A stretch of DNA of 64,000 bases, from contig CALODP010000025.1 of the NCBI GenBank assembly GCA_942492055.1, positions 248,001 through 312,000 of the forward strand. Reading direction: 5' to 3'. The position numbers were made by a program, and so were the translations under genes. Positions 40,915-51,200 of the stretch are shown here, in pieces. The notes below the pieces were generated by a model. The model made no database searches, was not told where the DNA came from, and was given only the letters and a program-made list of their open reading frames with translations. Position 1 is the stretch's first letter. Each line of letters starts with the position of its first letter. Origin of the DNA: CALODP01 sp942492055 (GTDB lineage: Bacteria > Bacteroidota > Ignavibacteria > Ignavibacteriales > Melioribacteraceae).

Positions 40915-42561
40915 ATGAAGAATGATCAAATTCTAAAGAGGGAAATAAAGAAGGTGATAATCGCGCCTCTACAAATTATCGCTGCCTTAACGGTGATAGC
41001 AGGTGTTTTCGCGCTATTGTTCGAAGTGACTTATTTTGCCGAGTTTTCTTGGGAAATATATTTCGGGAGATTATTGGCAACGGCGGTCGGTTTCTGGGTG
41101 TTCGCGATGACTTTTTTCTCAAAAGGAAAGCGGCACGCAATACTACTTGTGCATGTACTTCTTCTCACAATAATCGCTTCCTTTGCGTCGATAATTTATC
41201 AAATCCCTAAATCACTCTTTGTAAATTCTCATATCCTTGCGTTGTTGATCTTTACCGCGGCCATCTTTCTGAGTTGGGATGTGAAGAATCAAATAGTTGT
41301 AGCGATATACTACAATATACTCTTTGCCGGTTCGATATTGTTGAGCGACAGTTCGATCTATTTTTTGCCGAACATGTTCTCTTCGGTTCTCTTTGTCGGA
41401 TTTATTAGTCTAATGAGTATCGCCGCAAGTTCCATTAACTATAATTTGCGAAAAAAGACAATCGAGAAATCCTTGGAGGCGAAAGAGATATTCGAGAATT
41501 CCACCGAAGCTCTTTTTAAGGCGAGGTACAATTCCCAGATAATTACTGTAAATCCCTCCTTCGTTAAGTTGATCGGAAGTAGTGAGGGGAATAACGGGGT
41601 ACACCCTAGTATCAATGATTTGTTCATCGATTCGGGAGATTATAATCAGTTTATAAATGAACTTAGCAGTATCGGTATCATTCGCAATTTCATAACGAAA
41701 ATAAAATCGGTGGATGGTTATGAGATAATGGCTAGCATCAACGCGAGATTGACAATTGATGAAAAATCGCAACCGATATTTATTGAGGGAAGCATTCAGG
41801 ATATTACGGAAAGACTGGAAGCGGAAGAGAAGATAAAGGAATATAATCTTGAGTTGAAGTTGGTGAACGATAGTAAGGATAAGTTCTTCTCAATTGTGGC
41901 GCATGATCTGATTAGTCCCTTTAGTGTTTTACTTGGGTACACGGAAATACTAACATCCGAATATGATGACTTGACCGACGCTGAGAGATCGCAGTTCATA
42001 AAGGATATTAATTCCGTGGCAAGCAAATCATTTTCTTTATTGGAGAATTTGCTGGACTGGTCCAGAATACAAACCGGAAGAATTCAGTTCGATCCTTTCG
42101 AGCTGGGATTGTTTGCGGTGTCGGCTGATGTGATGCTTTTGTATGAAGAAGGAGCCAAGAAGAAGGGGATAAAGCTGGTGAATAAAATCCCGAGTGAGCA
42201 TAAGGTCTTTGCCGATAATAATATGCTTCACGCAATATTCAGGAATCTGGTAGCCAATGCGATTAAGTTCACGGATCAGGGAGGGATAGTCGCTATTGCT
42301 TCGGAAGATGAGGGGGATTATTTCAAAATATCTGTTATGGATTCCGGAGTCGGGATGAAGGAGAGTATGGTAAAGGATCTGTTTAAGATAGATATTCATC
42401 ACTCTACAAGAGGAACACGGAAAGAGAAAGGAACCGGATTGGGTCTGGTTCTGTGTCAGGAATTTATCAAGAAACATAATGGTAAGATATGGGTGGAAAG
42501 TTCTCCCGATAGAGGATCGAAATTCTTTTTCACACTTCCCAAAAAAAATATCTTCCTCTGA
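40915..42561 (+). CDS. Membrane sensor histidine kinase
   Basis: 548 residues. About six membrane helices in the first 180 residues, a PAS domain (about 190-300, EIFENSTEALFKARYNSQII, SIQDITERLEAEEK), HisKA with the phospho-acceptor His330 in FSIVAHDLISPF, and an HATPase domain with N box NLVANAIKFT, G1 DSGVGM and G2 GTGLGLVLCQEF. No response regulator gene is adjacent, so the partner is elsewhere. The signal is unknown. ATG 40915 has no clear SD. Confidence 0.92.
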   Translation: MKNDQILKREIKKVIIAPLQIIAALTVIAGVFALLFEVTYFAEFSWEIYFGRLLATAVGFWVFAMTFFSKGKRHAILLVHVLLLTIIASFASIIYQIPKSLFVNSHILALLIFTAAIFLSWDVKNQIVVAIYYNILFAGSILLSDSSIYFLPNMFSSVLFVGFISLMSIAASSINYNLRKKTIEKSLEAKEIFENSTEALFKARYNSQIITVNPSFVKLIGSSEGNNGVHPSINDLFIDSGDYNQFINELSSIGIIRNFITKIKSVDGYEIMASINARLTIDEKSQPIFIEGSIQDITERLEAEEKIKEYNLELKLVNDSKDKFFSIVAHDLISPFSVLLGYTEILTSEYDDLTDAERSQFIKDINSVASKSFSLLENLLDWSRIQTGRIQFDPFELGLFAVSADVMLLYEEGAKKKGIKLVNKIPSEHKVFADNNMLHAIFRNLVANAIKFTDQGGIVAIASEDEGDYFKISVMDSGVGMKESMVKDLFKIDIHHSTRGTRKEKGTGLGLVLCQEFIKKHNGKIWVESSPDRGSKFFFTLPKKNIFL

Positions 42562-42863
42562 AACGGTAGTTCTTACCTGTATATTTCTTCCTGAGTTAAT
42601 CCGAACGGAGGCAAGGAAGGTGATATTTTCCTATTCGGTAATAATGTTAAAAAGAGTTTGAAAGAAACTACCCGATAAACGAAAATAGAAGATTATAATA
42701 TAGTGAGTGGCACAATAATTGAAAAATATTTTAATGGTAGTTTTCAAGTAATGGTGATTGATATAAACGGAATAAATAATTACTTTGAAAATAAATTATC
42801 ACTCACAAAGAATTCACGCTAGCCAACCGAAAAAAAGAAAGAAAAAATATAGACGGGGAAAGA
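42562..42863. other. AT-rich intergenic region
   Basis: About 300 bases between the kinase and the large lipoprotein gene. No terminator or gene seen; the promoter of the lipoprotein is presumably here, with a weak GGGG SD just before 42864. Confidence 0.35.
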
Positions 42864-45800
42864 ATGAAGAAGAGTTTTTATCTGCTAATTGCGACATTAC
42901 TATTACTAATCTCTTGCGAACTTAAAGAAGAAAAAGATGATACCTCTCCCGTTACACCCGGGGAAGTCACTTTGGATATTACTTCACCTACCGATGGGGA
43001 TTCGCTGACAGTTGCCGGAAGTTACGAGATCAAATGGGAAAGTAACTCATCGCAAAAGCTAATCATCGACTACACGAAAGACAACGGCGCGAACTGGGTT
43101 TCCGTTGCCAGAAATATTGAGAATGACGGTAGCTATATCTGGAGCCCGATTCCGAACGCGGTATCCGAGCAGTGCAGAATTCGTTTGATGACGGCAGATA
43201 GCGCGACAACAGCGTTAAGTGACGGATTTTTTAAGATTGTTTCCTCCGGAGTGAAAAGCATTAAGGTAAACAGCCCGAACGGAGGAGAACTTCTTTTGGT
43301 GGGAGAATCTTTCGATATAAAATGGTTGGCTATTGGTGTTCAGAATGTAAAGATAGATTTTTCGATTGATAGCGGTGCGAACTGGAATACTATTGTTGAA
43401 AGCTATCCTGCTGATAGCGCTAAATATAGATGGAGTCCGATTCCTAATTTCTTATCCCAATCTTGTTTGATTAAAATATCTGACGTAGAAAATGATAAGT
43501 TGAGTGACGTTAGTGATTTGGTCTTTAAGATAAGTACCCCGAAGGAAATTGTTGTTACCTCCCCGAACGGCGGAGAGATATGGATGGGGAATTCGGCGCA
43601 GGTGATAACCTGGAGCAGTTCGAATGTTGCGAATGTTTCCATTCACTATACAATAGACAACGGGATTACATGGAAAGAGATAGTTGCTTCAACTCCTAGT
43701 GACGGTTACTATAGTTGGGATCCTGTTGAGAATACTCCTTCGAATAACGCTAAGATAATGATAATTAATGCGGACGGAGGTTTCCCTTCCGATCAGAGTG
43801 ACGAAGTATTTTCAATTGCTCCCGAGCAGGCAATTCAGATTCTTTCTCCTGCCGGTGGTGAGCAATGGAAGGCCGGTTCGAATCAATATATAAGATGGAC
43901 TGCTTTAACGGATAACTCTCCTGCTAAGCAAGGGATTCCGGTTTCTGTTCAAAGCAAAAAAGCAAATGACAGAGAAATGGTTTCAAAGGGAAGCAAGAGA
44001 AAATTATCCAAAGTAAACAGAATCGGGAATGTTGATTCCCCTGAAAAAGTAACCGGCGGTTCTATTGAAAAAGTTAAGATCGAATATAGTGTGAACAGCG
44101 GCGCGGAATGGTTTACGATAACAGATAGTGTAGATAATAGTGGCGCTTACTTGTGGGAGAACATTCCAAGTCATAATTCTTCATTATGTTTGATTAGAAT
44201 TAGTGATGCGGATGACGGTCTGCCGATGGTAGTGACGAATAGACCATTCTCGATCTTTACCGAGTTACCGGAAGAATTGACTATAGTTACCCCTAACGGT
44301 GATGAGAAATGGATATACAATCAGATGCATGTCATCGAATGGACTTCGGCCGGAGTGGAGAAAGTTACTCTTCAATATAGTCTGGATAACGGACAGAGCT
44401 GGGAAAATATAGTCGAAGGTTACAAATCATACGGAGCTTATCAATGGGATCCTCCGAATGTGGTTTCTTCTCAAGCACGAATAAGAATAATAGATGTAAG
44501 CGCTGCGGCTGGCACTCCACCGTTGAGCGACATTAGTGATAATAAATTCAGTATAACATCACCTTCAACGGAAACACCACCTGAAATACTTGTAACATCC
44601 CCGAACGGAGGAGAAAAATATACTTCAGGTGAGAATGTTGATATTACATGGGCTTCCAAGGAAGTGGCAAAAATAGAAATCGAATATTCTATTAATGGGG
44701 GAAGCAGCTGGCAAAGTATCGTGAGTGATTATGACAATGTAGGGGTGTATACTTGGGGACCTATTCCGAGTATCAACTCACGAAATTGTTTGATAAGAAT
44801 AAGTGATATGAAAGAGGAAGGTGTTTTCGATCAGTCCGATAACAGTTTCGAAATATCAAATCAGATTACTGAAACCATTGCGGTGATTTCCCCGAATGGC
44901 GGCGAGGAATGGAGAGCGGGAACGGTTCAAAATATTAAATGGCAGGCCAACGCTCTACAAGCGGTTAATTTGGATTATTCGACAAACGGCGGTACAACTT
45001 GGGAATTGCTGGCGAAGGATGTTCCGAACACCGGCGCATACGAATGGAGCCTTGATCAAAGTCTTAATTCCACCAGAGCTAAAGTAAGAATCAGCGACGC
45101 AACCGACGGTGATCCTGTCGATGTTAGTGACGGCGCGTTCACGATTGCTCCGATCGAATCACTGAAAGTAACGAGTCCGTCTGCGGGACAAATAATAAGA
45201 GCCGGAGACCCGGTCATAATTACATGGGAATCTTCGGGAATTGAAAATGTAGGTATTCAATACACAACGACAAATGGTTTGGGAAGTTTGGACGAACCAC
45301 AGTTTTATATAATAACGCCAAGTACTCCTAATAAGGGATCGTTTGAAACAACATTTTCGATTCCTTCCGACAAGTACTACATTGTTGTATTCAACGCTAA
45401 CGATACAAGGGCGCCCCAAGCCAGAAGTAGCGGTAATTTCACTGTGTTGCCACAAGAGAGCAAATCGATTAGTCTTTTGGAACCGAACGGAAGCAATAAT
45501 CCGGGGGATGGTGAAAACTGGTTAGTCGGGGAAACTTACGAAATCAGATGGATTTCAAAGAAGGTTGAAAGAGTAAACATCGAATACACTTTGGATGGCG
45601 GCGCGAACTGGGATCCGATAGCAATGGATATAACTAATCATCCTCCTTACAATTGGAAAGTTGATGCTCCGGTAGGAACGCGTTCCGAGAATTGTAAGAT
45701 CAGGGTTAGTGATGTTGAAGAGGAAGAAGTAATGGATGAGTCGGACGGGTACTTCACTATATTAACCGCCTTCTTGAGAGTAGACTTTCCGAATGGTGGT

Positions 45801-46364
45801 GAATATATTGCCCAATGTGATGACGAAAGTACGGATACCGATACTCTTATTACGTGGAAATCGGCCGGCGTAGAAAGAGTAAATATCTACTATACCGTTA
45901 CGAATTTGGCCGATGGAGTCTGGATTCCGGTTGTTAGTGATTATCCTTCTACCGGCGCATATAATTTGGATTATTCCACAATCCCTTATTCCGCGTTGGG
46001 TAGGATAAAAATAGAAGATGCTTCAAACACAGATTTATCCGATGAAAGTGACTCTTATGTATTCTTCAACATTTGCGCGGGAATGAAATTGTTATATCCC
46101 GATCCGGAAGGGGAAAGGATAAGTAACTCAAAAGAGGTAGAGTTTGTTTGGGAAGCTGATCCGGCAATAGGGAAAGTTGCTCTGGAATATTCTACCGATA
46201 GTGGAAAAAGCTGGAAGAAGATTACTAACGTTTCGGTAAATAGAAACGGAAAGATGAATAAGTTCCGATGGAATAATAATGAATTGCAAGGAGATAAAGT
46301 TCGTTTCAGAGTAAGAGGTAAGAATACAATTGATGAAACGAAGGATCTGAAAATCATGAAGTAG
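42864..46364 (+). CDS. Large surface lipoprotein with eleven Ig-like (Kre9/KNH-type) repeats
   Basis: 1166 residues. Lipoprotein signal with lipobox LLLISC; the residues after Cys are acidic (ELKEEKDD), as in Bacteroidota surface-exported lipoproteins. Eleven repeats of about 90-105 residues follow, each with a start like VTSPNGGE, a core WxSxxVxxVxIxYSxDxGxxW and a closing CxIRIxDxxxxxxSDxxFxI. This is the domain that is abundant in Ignavibacteria secreted proteins. Repeat 4 carries an insertion of about 45 residues rich in Lys, Ser and Val (QGIPVSVQSKKANDREMVSK and on). No T9SS sorting domain; anchoring is by lipid. Probably a surface stalk or adhesin. Confidence 0.88.
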   Translation: MKKSFYLLIATLLLLISCELKEEKDDTSPVTPGEVTLDITSPTDGDSLTVAGSYEIKWESNSSQKLIIDYTKDNGANWVSVARNIENDGSYIWSPIPNAVSEQCRIRLMTADSATTALSDGFFKIVSSGVKSIKVNSPNGGELLLVGESFDIKWLAIGVQNVKIDFSIDSGANWNTIVESYPADSAKYRWSPIPNFLSQSCLIKISDVENDKLSDVSDLVFKISTPKEIVVTSPNGGEIWMGNSAQVITWSSSNVANVSIHYTIDNGITWKEIVASTPSDGYYSWDPVENTPSNNAKIMIINADGGFPSDQSDEVFSIAPEQAIQILSPAGGEQWKAGSNQYIRWTALTDNSPAKQGIPVSVQSKKANDREMVSKGSKRKLSKVNRIGNVDSPEKVTGGSIEKVKIEYSVNSGAEWFTITDSVDNSGAYLWENIPSHNSSLCLIRISDADDGLPMVVTNRPFSIFTELPEELTIVTPNGDEKWIYNQMHVIEWTSAGVEKVTLQYSLDNGQSWENIVEGYKSYGAYQWDPPNVVSSQARIRIIDVSAAAGTPPLSDISDNKFSITSPSTETPPEILVTSPNGGEKYTSGENVDITWASKEVAKIEIEYSINGGSSWQSIVSDYDNVGVYTWGPIPSINSRNCLIRISDMKEEGVFDQSDNSFEISNQITETIAVISPNGGEEWRAGTVQNIKWQANALQAVNLDYSTNGGTTWELLAKDVPNTGAYEWSLDQSLNSTRAKVRISDATDGDPVDVSDGAFTIAPIESLKVTSPSAGQIIRAGDPVIITWESSGIENVGIQYTTTNGLGSLDEPQFYIITPSTPNKGSFETTFSIPSDKYYIVVFNANDTRAPQARSSGNFTVLPQESKSISLLEPNGSNNPGDGENWLVGETYEIRWISKKVERVNIEYTLDGGANWDPIAMDITNHPPYNWKVDAPVGTRSENCKIRVSDVEEEEVMDESDGYFTILTAFLRVDFPNGGEYIAQCDDESTDTDTLITWKSAGVERVNIYYTVTNLADGVWIPVVSDYPSTGAYNLDYSTIPYSALGRIKIEDASNTDLSDESDSYVFFNICAGMKLLYPDPEGERISNSKEVEFVWEADPAIGKVALEYSTDSGKSWKKITNVSVNRNGKMNKFRWNNNELQGDKVRFRVRGKNTIDETKDLKIMK

Positions 46365-46437
46365 AAAAATAAATGAAATAATCAGTTTGAAAATTAAGGA
46401 AGAAAAAGTAAATTACTGCTCTTGATTATTTCTAGCT

Positions 46438-46511
46438 GGCGCATTCGTCTAGCGGTCTAGGACATCGCCCTCTCAAGGCGGAGATCACGGGTTCAAATCC
46501 CGTATGCGCTA
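46438..46511 (+). tRNA. tRNA-Glu (anticodon CTC)
   Basis: 74 nt cloverleaf: acceptor stem GGCGCAT with ATGCGCT, D arm around TCTAGCGGTCTAGGA, anticodon stem TCGCC/GGCGG with loop CTCTCAA (anticodon CTC at loop positions 3-5), T arm CACGGGTTCAAATCCCGT. The CCA end is not encoded (ACAAAG follows). CTC is the wobble-specific Glu isoacceptor. Confidence 0.95.
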
Positions 46512-46513
46512 CA

Positions 46514-46581
46514 AAGGGTATGATTATTAAATGCGATTGATTTTGGATTCTATTTCGCTTAATATTCATACCCTTTTTTAT
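46514..46581 (+). terminator. Terminator after tRNA-Glu
   Basis: Stem AAGGGTATGA (46514-46523) / TCATACCCTT (46566-46575) followed by TTTTT; the loop is about 42 bases, unusually long. Confidence 0.75.
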
Positions 46582-46601
46582 TATATGATAGGAATGATAA
46601 T

Positions 46602-47243
46602 ATGAAGTCTTCCGAAGAAAGAAAACGCATAGCTATTGAGATAATGGATATTCTGGTGCTCGAATATCCGGACGTCAAACCTGCGCTCAATTATTCCGAT
46701 CCTTTCGAATTACTAATCGCTACAATATTATCCGCCCAATGCACTGACGAGCGTGTCAATATCGTTACAAAAGATCTGTTTGTAAAGTATAAATCACCAC
46801 AAGACTATTTGGATGTGGAAGTAGAAGAATTGGAAAAAGATATCTATTCCACAGGATTTTATAGGCAAAAGGGGAAAAGTATTAGAAATTGTTGTTACGA
46901 GCTACTTCAAAAATATAACGGAAAGGTTCCGGCGGATTTCGAAGAATTGAATAAGCTTTCTGGAGTAGGAAGAAAAACAGCTTCGGTAGTGGCCGGAAAC
47001 GCTTTCGGCATCCCTGCTATTGCGGTAGATACACACGTGAAAAGATTATCGAATCTAATCGGATTAGTTGATCAAAAGAATCCGGATAAAATAGAAGCAG
47101 AGTTGAAAACTCTTTTGCCGGAGAACTATTGGGTAAGTTCTTCTCACTTGTTGGCAAATCACGGACGGAAAATCTGTATCGCCAGAAGGCCAAAATGTTT
47201 GGAGTGCAAAATCAGTCATCTTTGCGAAGCATTTTCAAAATAA
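46602..47243 (+). CDS. nth: Endonuclease III
   Basis: 213 residues. Bifunctional glycosylase/AP lyase for oxidised pyrimidines. Helix-hairpin-helix LSGVGRKTASVVAGNAF with the catalytic Lys, the catalytic Asp in IAVDTHVKRLSNLIG, and the [4Fe-4S] cysteines in CIARRPKCLECKISHLC. ATG without strong SD after the tRNA terminator. Confidence 0.97.
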   Translation: MKSSEERKRIAIEIMDILVLEYPDVKPALNYSDPFELLIATILSAQCTDERVNIVTKDLFVKYKSPQDYLDVEVEELEKDIYSTGFYRQKGKSIRNCCYELLQKYNGKVPADFEELNKLSGVGRKTASVVAGNAFGIPAIAVDTHVKRLSNLIGLVDQKNPDKIEAELKTLLPENYWVSSSHLLANHGRKICIARRPKCLECKISHLCEAFSK

Positions 47244-47255
47244 CGGGGTAGTCAA

Positions 47256-47825
47256 ATGAAATCGGATATAATGCGAGATCGTGAATATTGTCATCAATTA
47301 TTGAGCGAATACACAAAATCGGAAAGCTTGCTAAAACACGCCTACACTGTTGAAGCTTGTGTGAAAGGCTATGCGGAAAAGTATAATGAAGATATTGCTT
47401 TCTGGGGGAATGTGGCTCTTTTGCACGATTTTGATTATGAAAAGTATCCTACTGCCGAAGAACATCCATACAAAGGAGCCGAGGTATTGAGAGAAAAAGG
47501 ATTCAGTGATGAATTCGTTAAGGCGGTATTATCTCATGCGGAGTATACCGGAGTAACGAGAGATACCCTTCTCGAAAAGGTATTGTTTGCCTCCGATGAA
47601 TTGGCCGGATTTATTACTGCAGTGACATATGTGCGTCCTAGCAAATCGATTGATGAAGTAAAAGTGAAATCCGTCAAAAAGAAAATGAAAGATAAGGGAT
47701 TTGCCAAAGCTGTATCAAGAGATGATATACTCCAAGGGGCTGAAGAATTAGGAGTCGAATTGGATGAGCATATTGGTTTTTGCATAGAGGCAATGAAGAA
47801 AGAAAAGGAATTGTTAGGCTTATAA
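47256..47825 (+). CDS. HD-domain phosphohydrolase
   Basis: 189 residues. Metal-binding HD at LLHDFDYEKYPTAEEHPYKG (about residues 51-70), preceded by LLKHAYTVEACVKGYAEKYN (first His) and followed by AVLSHAEYTG. The arrangement matches predicted metal-dependent HD hydrolases (uncharacterised, some act on nucleotides). ATG 47256 with SD CGGGG; thirteen bases after nth, probably one transcript. Confidence 0.85.
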   Translation: MKSDIMRDREYCHQLLSEYTKSESLLKHAYTVEACVKGYAEKYNEDIAFWGNVALLHDFDYEKYPTAEEHPYKGAEVLREKGFSDEFVKAVLSHAEYTGVTRDTLLEKVLFASDELAGFITAVTYVRPSKSIDEVKVKSVKKKMKDKGFAKAVSRDDILQGAEELGVELDEHIGFCIEAMKKEKELLGL

Positions 47826-48231
47826 AAGTGGGAGAATTAAATCCCTTGAAATAATGAAAGAAATAGATAATCTTAAGCCACGATTTTAGTAAGGATGGAT
47901 TATTATTTTTTATTATTAGAGAAATAAATTTATTGTTATCTTTACCAGGCTCAAGGAGAGCTATCAAAAATAGTAAGTGACTTATCAGGTCATTGCAAAT
48001 CCGGATAACGTCTGTTTTCTCTTATTCTAAAGCAGTTGATGATGTGAAATAGATTGAATTCTTTAATATACAAAATAAACTAAATTGACTTGACAATATA
48101 CCCTCAACGTAAGTAACTTTTGAGGGATAAAATTAGGGGTACCTATAGAGAGATTTGCTACTGTTTTTGAACTTGATAACTAACACATTAACCTTTATTT
48201 GGACGATAGTCGAATAAGACTAGGGGATATA
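47826..48231 (+). promoter_or_regulatory. Promoter region of the T9SS operon with inverted repeat
   Basis: About 400 bases without a gene. TTGACA at 48090-48095 and TAACTTTTG at 48114-48122 could serve as -33 and -7 (close to TTTG/TAnnTTTG spacing). A hairpin CCCTCAA (48101-48107) / TTGAGGG (48120-48126) with a 12-base loop overlaps the putative promoter, as an operator would. The leader to 48232 would be about 100 bases. Confidence 0.45.
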
Positions 48232-51200
48232 ATGCGAAGCAAATTCTCTATTGTAATACTTATTTTATTAGTATGCTTGCCAATCTATGCGTCAAGGGAT
48301 ATAAATATCATTTCCTCGGACGAGTCCGGTATTACTTTCGAATATATACCTCAATATTTAGATACATCTCTTGTTGTAATAAATAACAAAAAATACATTG
48401 ATATTGATTTTGTCGGTTCAAACTTCCGTGATGTTGAAGAGAGAGTTGTGCCACAAATTCCGAGTAGATTTCTTTCTATTGGTGTTCCGTCCGAATTCGG
48501 CAATACAGTTCAGATTCTAGCCTCTCAATATGATGTTATAGAAGGGGAAGTTATTCCCAACAGAATGAAGCAAAACTTGCCTTCGGAAGTTTATACTAAT
48601 CCGGAATTAGTAACATTCGGCGAATACGGGATAATGAGAAATTTGAGAGTTCAGGAAATTAAAATTTCTCCGGTTATTGTTGATCAAGAGAATAAAAAGA
48701 TCAGACTCTACAAGAAAATTAGAGTAAAATTGAATTTTGGTCCTCCCAAAGAGGAAGTATACGAGATTACCGAAACTTATCTTAGAACTGCAATCCTTAA
48801 TTTCGAAATAGCTCGGAAATGGGGTACTTGGTCGAGTGACCGATCATTAAAGAAAACATCCGCTATTCGGAATTCTGTTCTTTCAACCGGCACATGGTAT
48901 AAGTTCGAGGCTAAAGAAGAAGGAATATATAAAATAGGACGAGACCAGTTAAGCAGTTTGGGTATTGACCCGGATAATGTTGATCCCAGGACTATTAAGC
49001 TATATAATAACGGTGGTATGAATTTACCTGAAAGAGTTGAAGAGGATGTGCCAACTGATCTTGTGGAAAATGCTATTCTTGTAGTCGGTGAAGAAGATGG
49101 CAAATTCGATAACGGTGATTATATTCTTTTTTACGGAAGGGGAACTGACTTTTGGGAATATGATCAGACCAAAAGAGAAATTATTCGTAGAAAACACTGG
49201 TACTCGAAGAACAACTATTATTGGATTACATCCGGTGGGAATAGCGGGAAAAGAATAGAAAACAAGTCTTCTGAGAATATTACTCCTGACGTTGTACAAA
49301 ACACTACCCAAGCTTTCAAGTGGTATGATGAGGATAATTTTAATATCGGGAAAACCGGACGTCTTTATTTGGGAGAAGAGTTTACGCCAAATAATAAAAG
49401 CAGAACATACATAAATTCACTTAGCAATATAGTCCCTAACTCGACTGTTAGGTATTCATGTCAGGTGGGAAATATTACTGACCGGTCTATCTTACTTGAT
49501 ATATCGGAAAATGGAAAAAAAATAGTAACAAGAACTTTATACAAATATGTTCCGGATGGTTATAGCTACGATATATTCAAACAAACAGAATTTTCATTTT
49601 CTGCATCCTCCTCTACTATTATCGATTCTCGTAGTGTATTAAAGTTTAATTTTGGATTATCTGCTACCGGAGAAAAAGGATTTATCGATTATTATGATAT
49701 CTCCTATCAGTCTTATACAAACGCAGTAAGTGATGAGTTGTGTTTTTTTGCTAATAGCAAGAATGAGATTATCCAGTATCATCTCAAGAATTTTACTAAT
49801 AGTAATATCAATATTTTTGATGTTTCCAATTACGCTGATCTCAAGCAAATTAAAAACACACAAATTAGTGGTGGCGAAGCCAAGTTCACTGTTGTTGAAG
49901 ACGGTAGCAGTCTTTCCAAGTATATTGCTGTAACTGCTAATGCCTACAAGACTATTACTAATATTAGTGAAGGATTGAATTCAAATGTTCATGGACAGAC
50001 AACAGGAAGTAAATATATCATTATAACGGATAAGAAATTTTCCGAAGAAGCCAAACAACTGGCTGACTATAGAGCAAACGAATCGCCTTATAAAATGTCT
50101 ACATCTGTGTTTTATATGGATGAAATCTATAATGAGTTTTCTTGTGGAATGGTTGATCCTATGGCTTTGAGAAATTTTCTGAAATATGCTTATTATAATT
50201 GGTCGGAAAAGCCATTTTACGTATTATTATTAGGGGATGGTAATTATGATTACCTTGATAGAGAAGGGTTCGGGACAAATTATGTTCCGACATACCAAAC
50301 GATAAGATCTAATAGTGAGACCGAATCGTATTGTACAGATGACAACTTTTCTCTATTAACTGATGGTGATTCTATTAATGATTTGGCTATTGGTAGAGTA
50401 AATGTTATTTCTAATAAAGACGCACAAAACTACATTAAAAAAATAAAAAAATATGAAACCGGAACTGATAGAGGACTCTGGAATAGTGAGATTACTTTTG
50501 TGGCTGATGACGGTTTGAAGACTAAAGGTAATGACGGTAATATGCATACAAGTCAAACAGAGAGATTAGTAAACAGAATCCCTTCATATATTACCGGGAA
50601 TAAGATTTATCTTGCTGCTTATCCTGAGCTTTTGACCGGATCCGGGAGAAGAAAGCCATTGGTTAACAAAGCGATAATCGATGCTGTTAATAATGGAACA
50701 TTGATATTGAATTTTGTCGGGCATGGAAATCCGAAAGTATGGACACATGAGGTTGTTTTTGATCAATTGACAACCATTCCACAAATGAAAAATGATAAAC
50801 TCTTTTTCATAGTTGCAGCGACCTGTGATTTTGGGAAATATGATGATCCTAATATTATTAGTTCTACCGAGGAAATGTTACTAAAAGATGAATACGGTAG
50901 TATCGGGACGATAGCTTCTTCCAGACTATCATTTTCGAGTAATAATGCCGCATTGGTTACAGCTCTTTTTACATGCCTATTTCAGGATAGTAGATATATT
51001 CCAACTATAGGTGAGGCTTGGGTAGCTACGAAAAAAAATAGAACTTCACCAAATGATAGAAAGTATCATTTATTTGGAGATCCAGCCCTTCGATTAAAAT
51101 TGCCACGTAAGGAGATTAAAATTGATCGAATTAATGGGATTGAGCTGAGGGAGACAAATTCGATCCAAATAAAGGCTTTAAGTCAGGTTACAATTAATGG

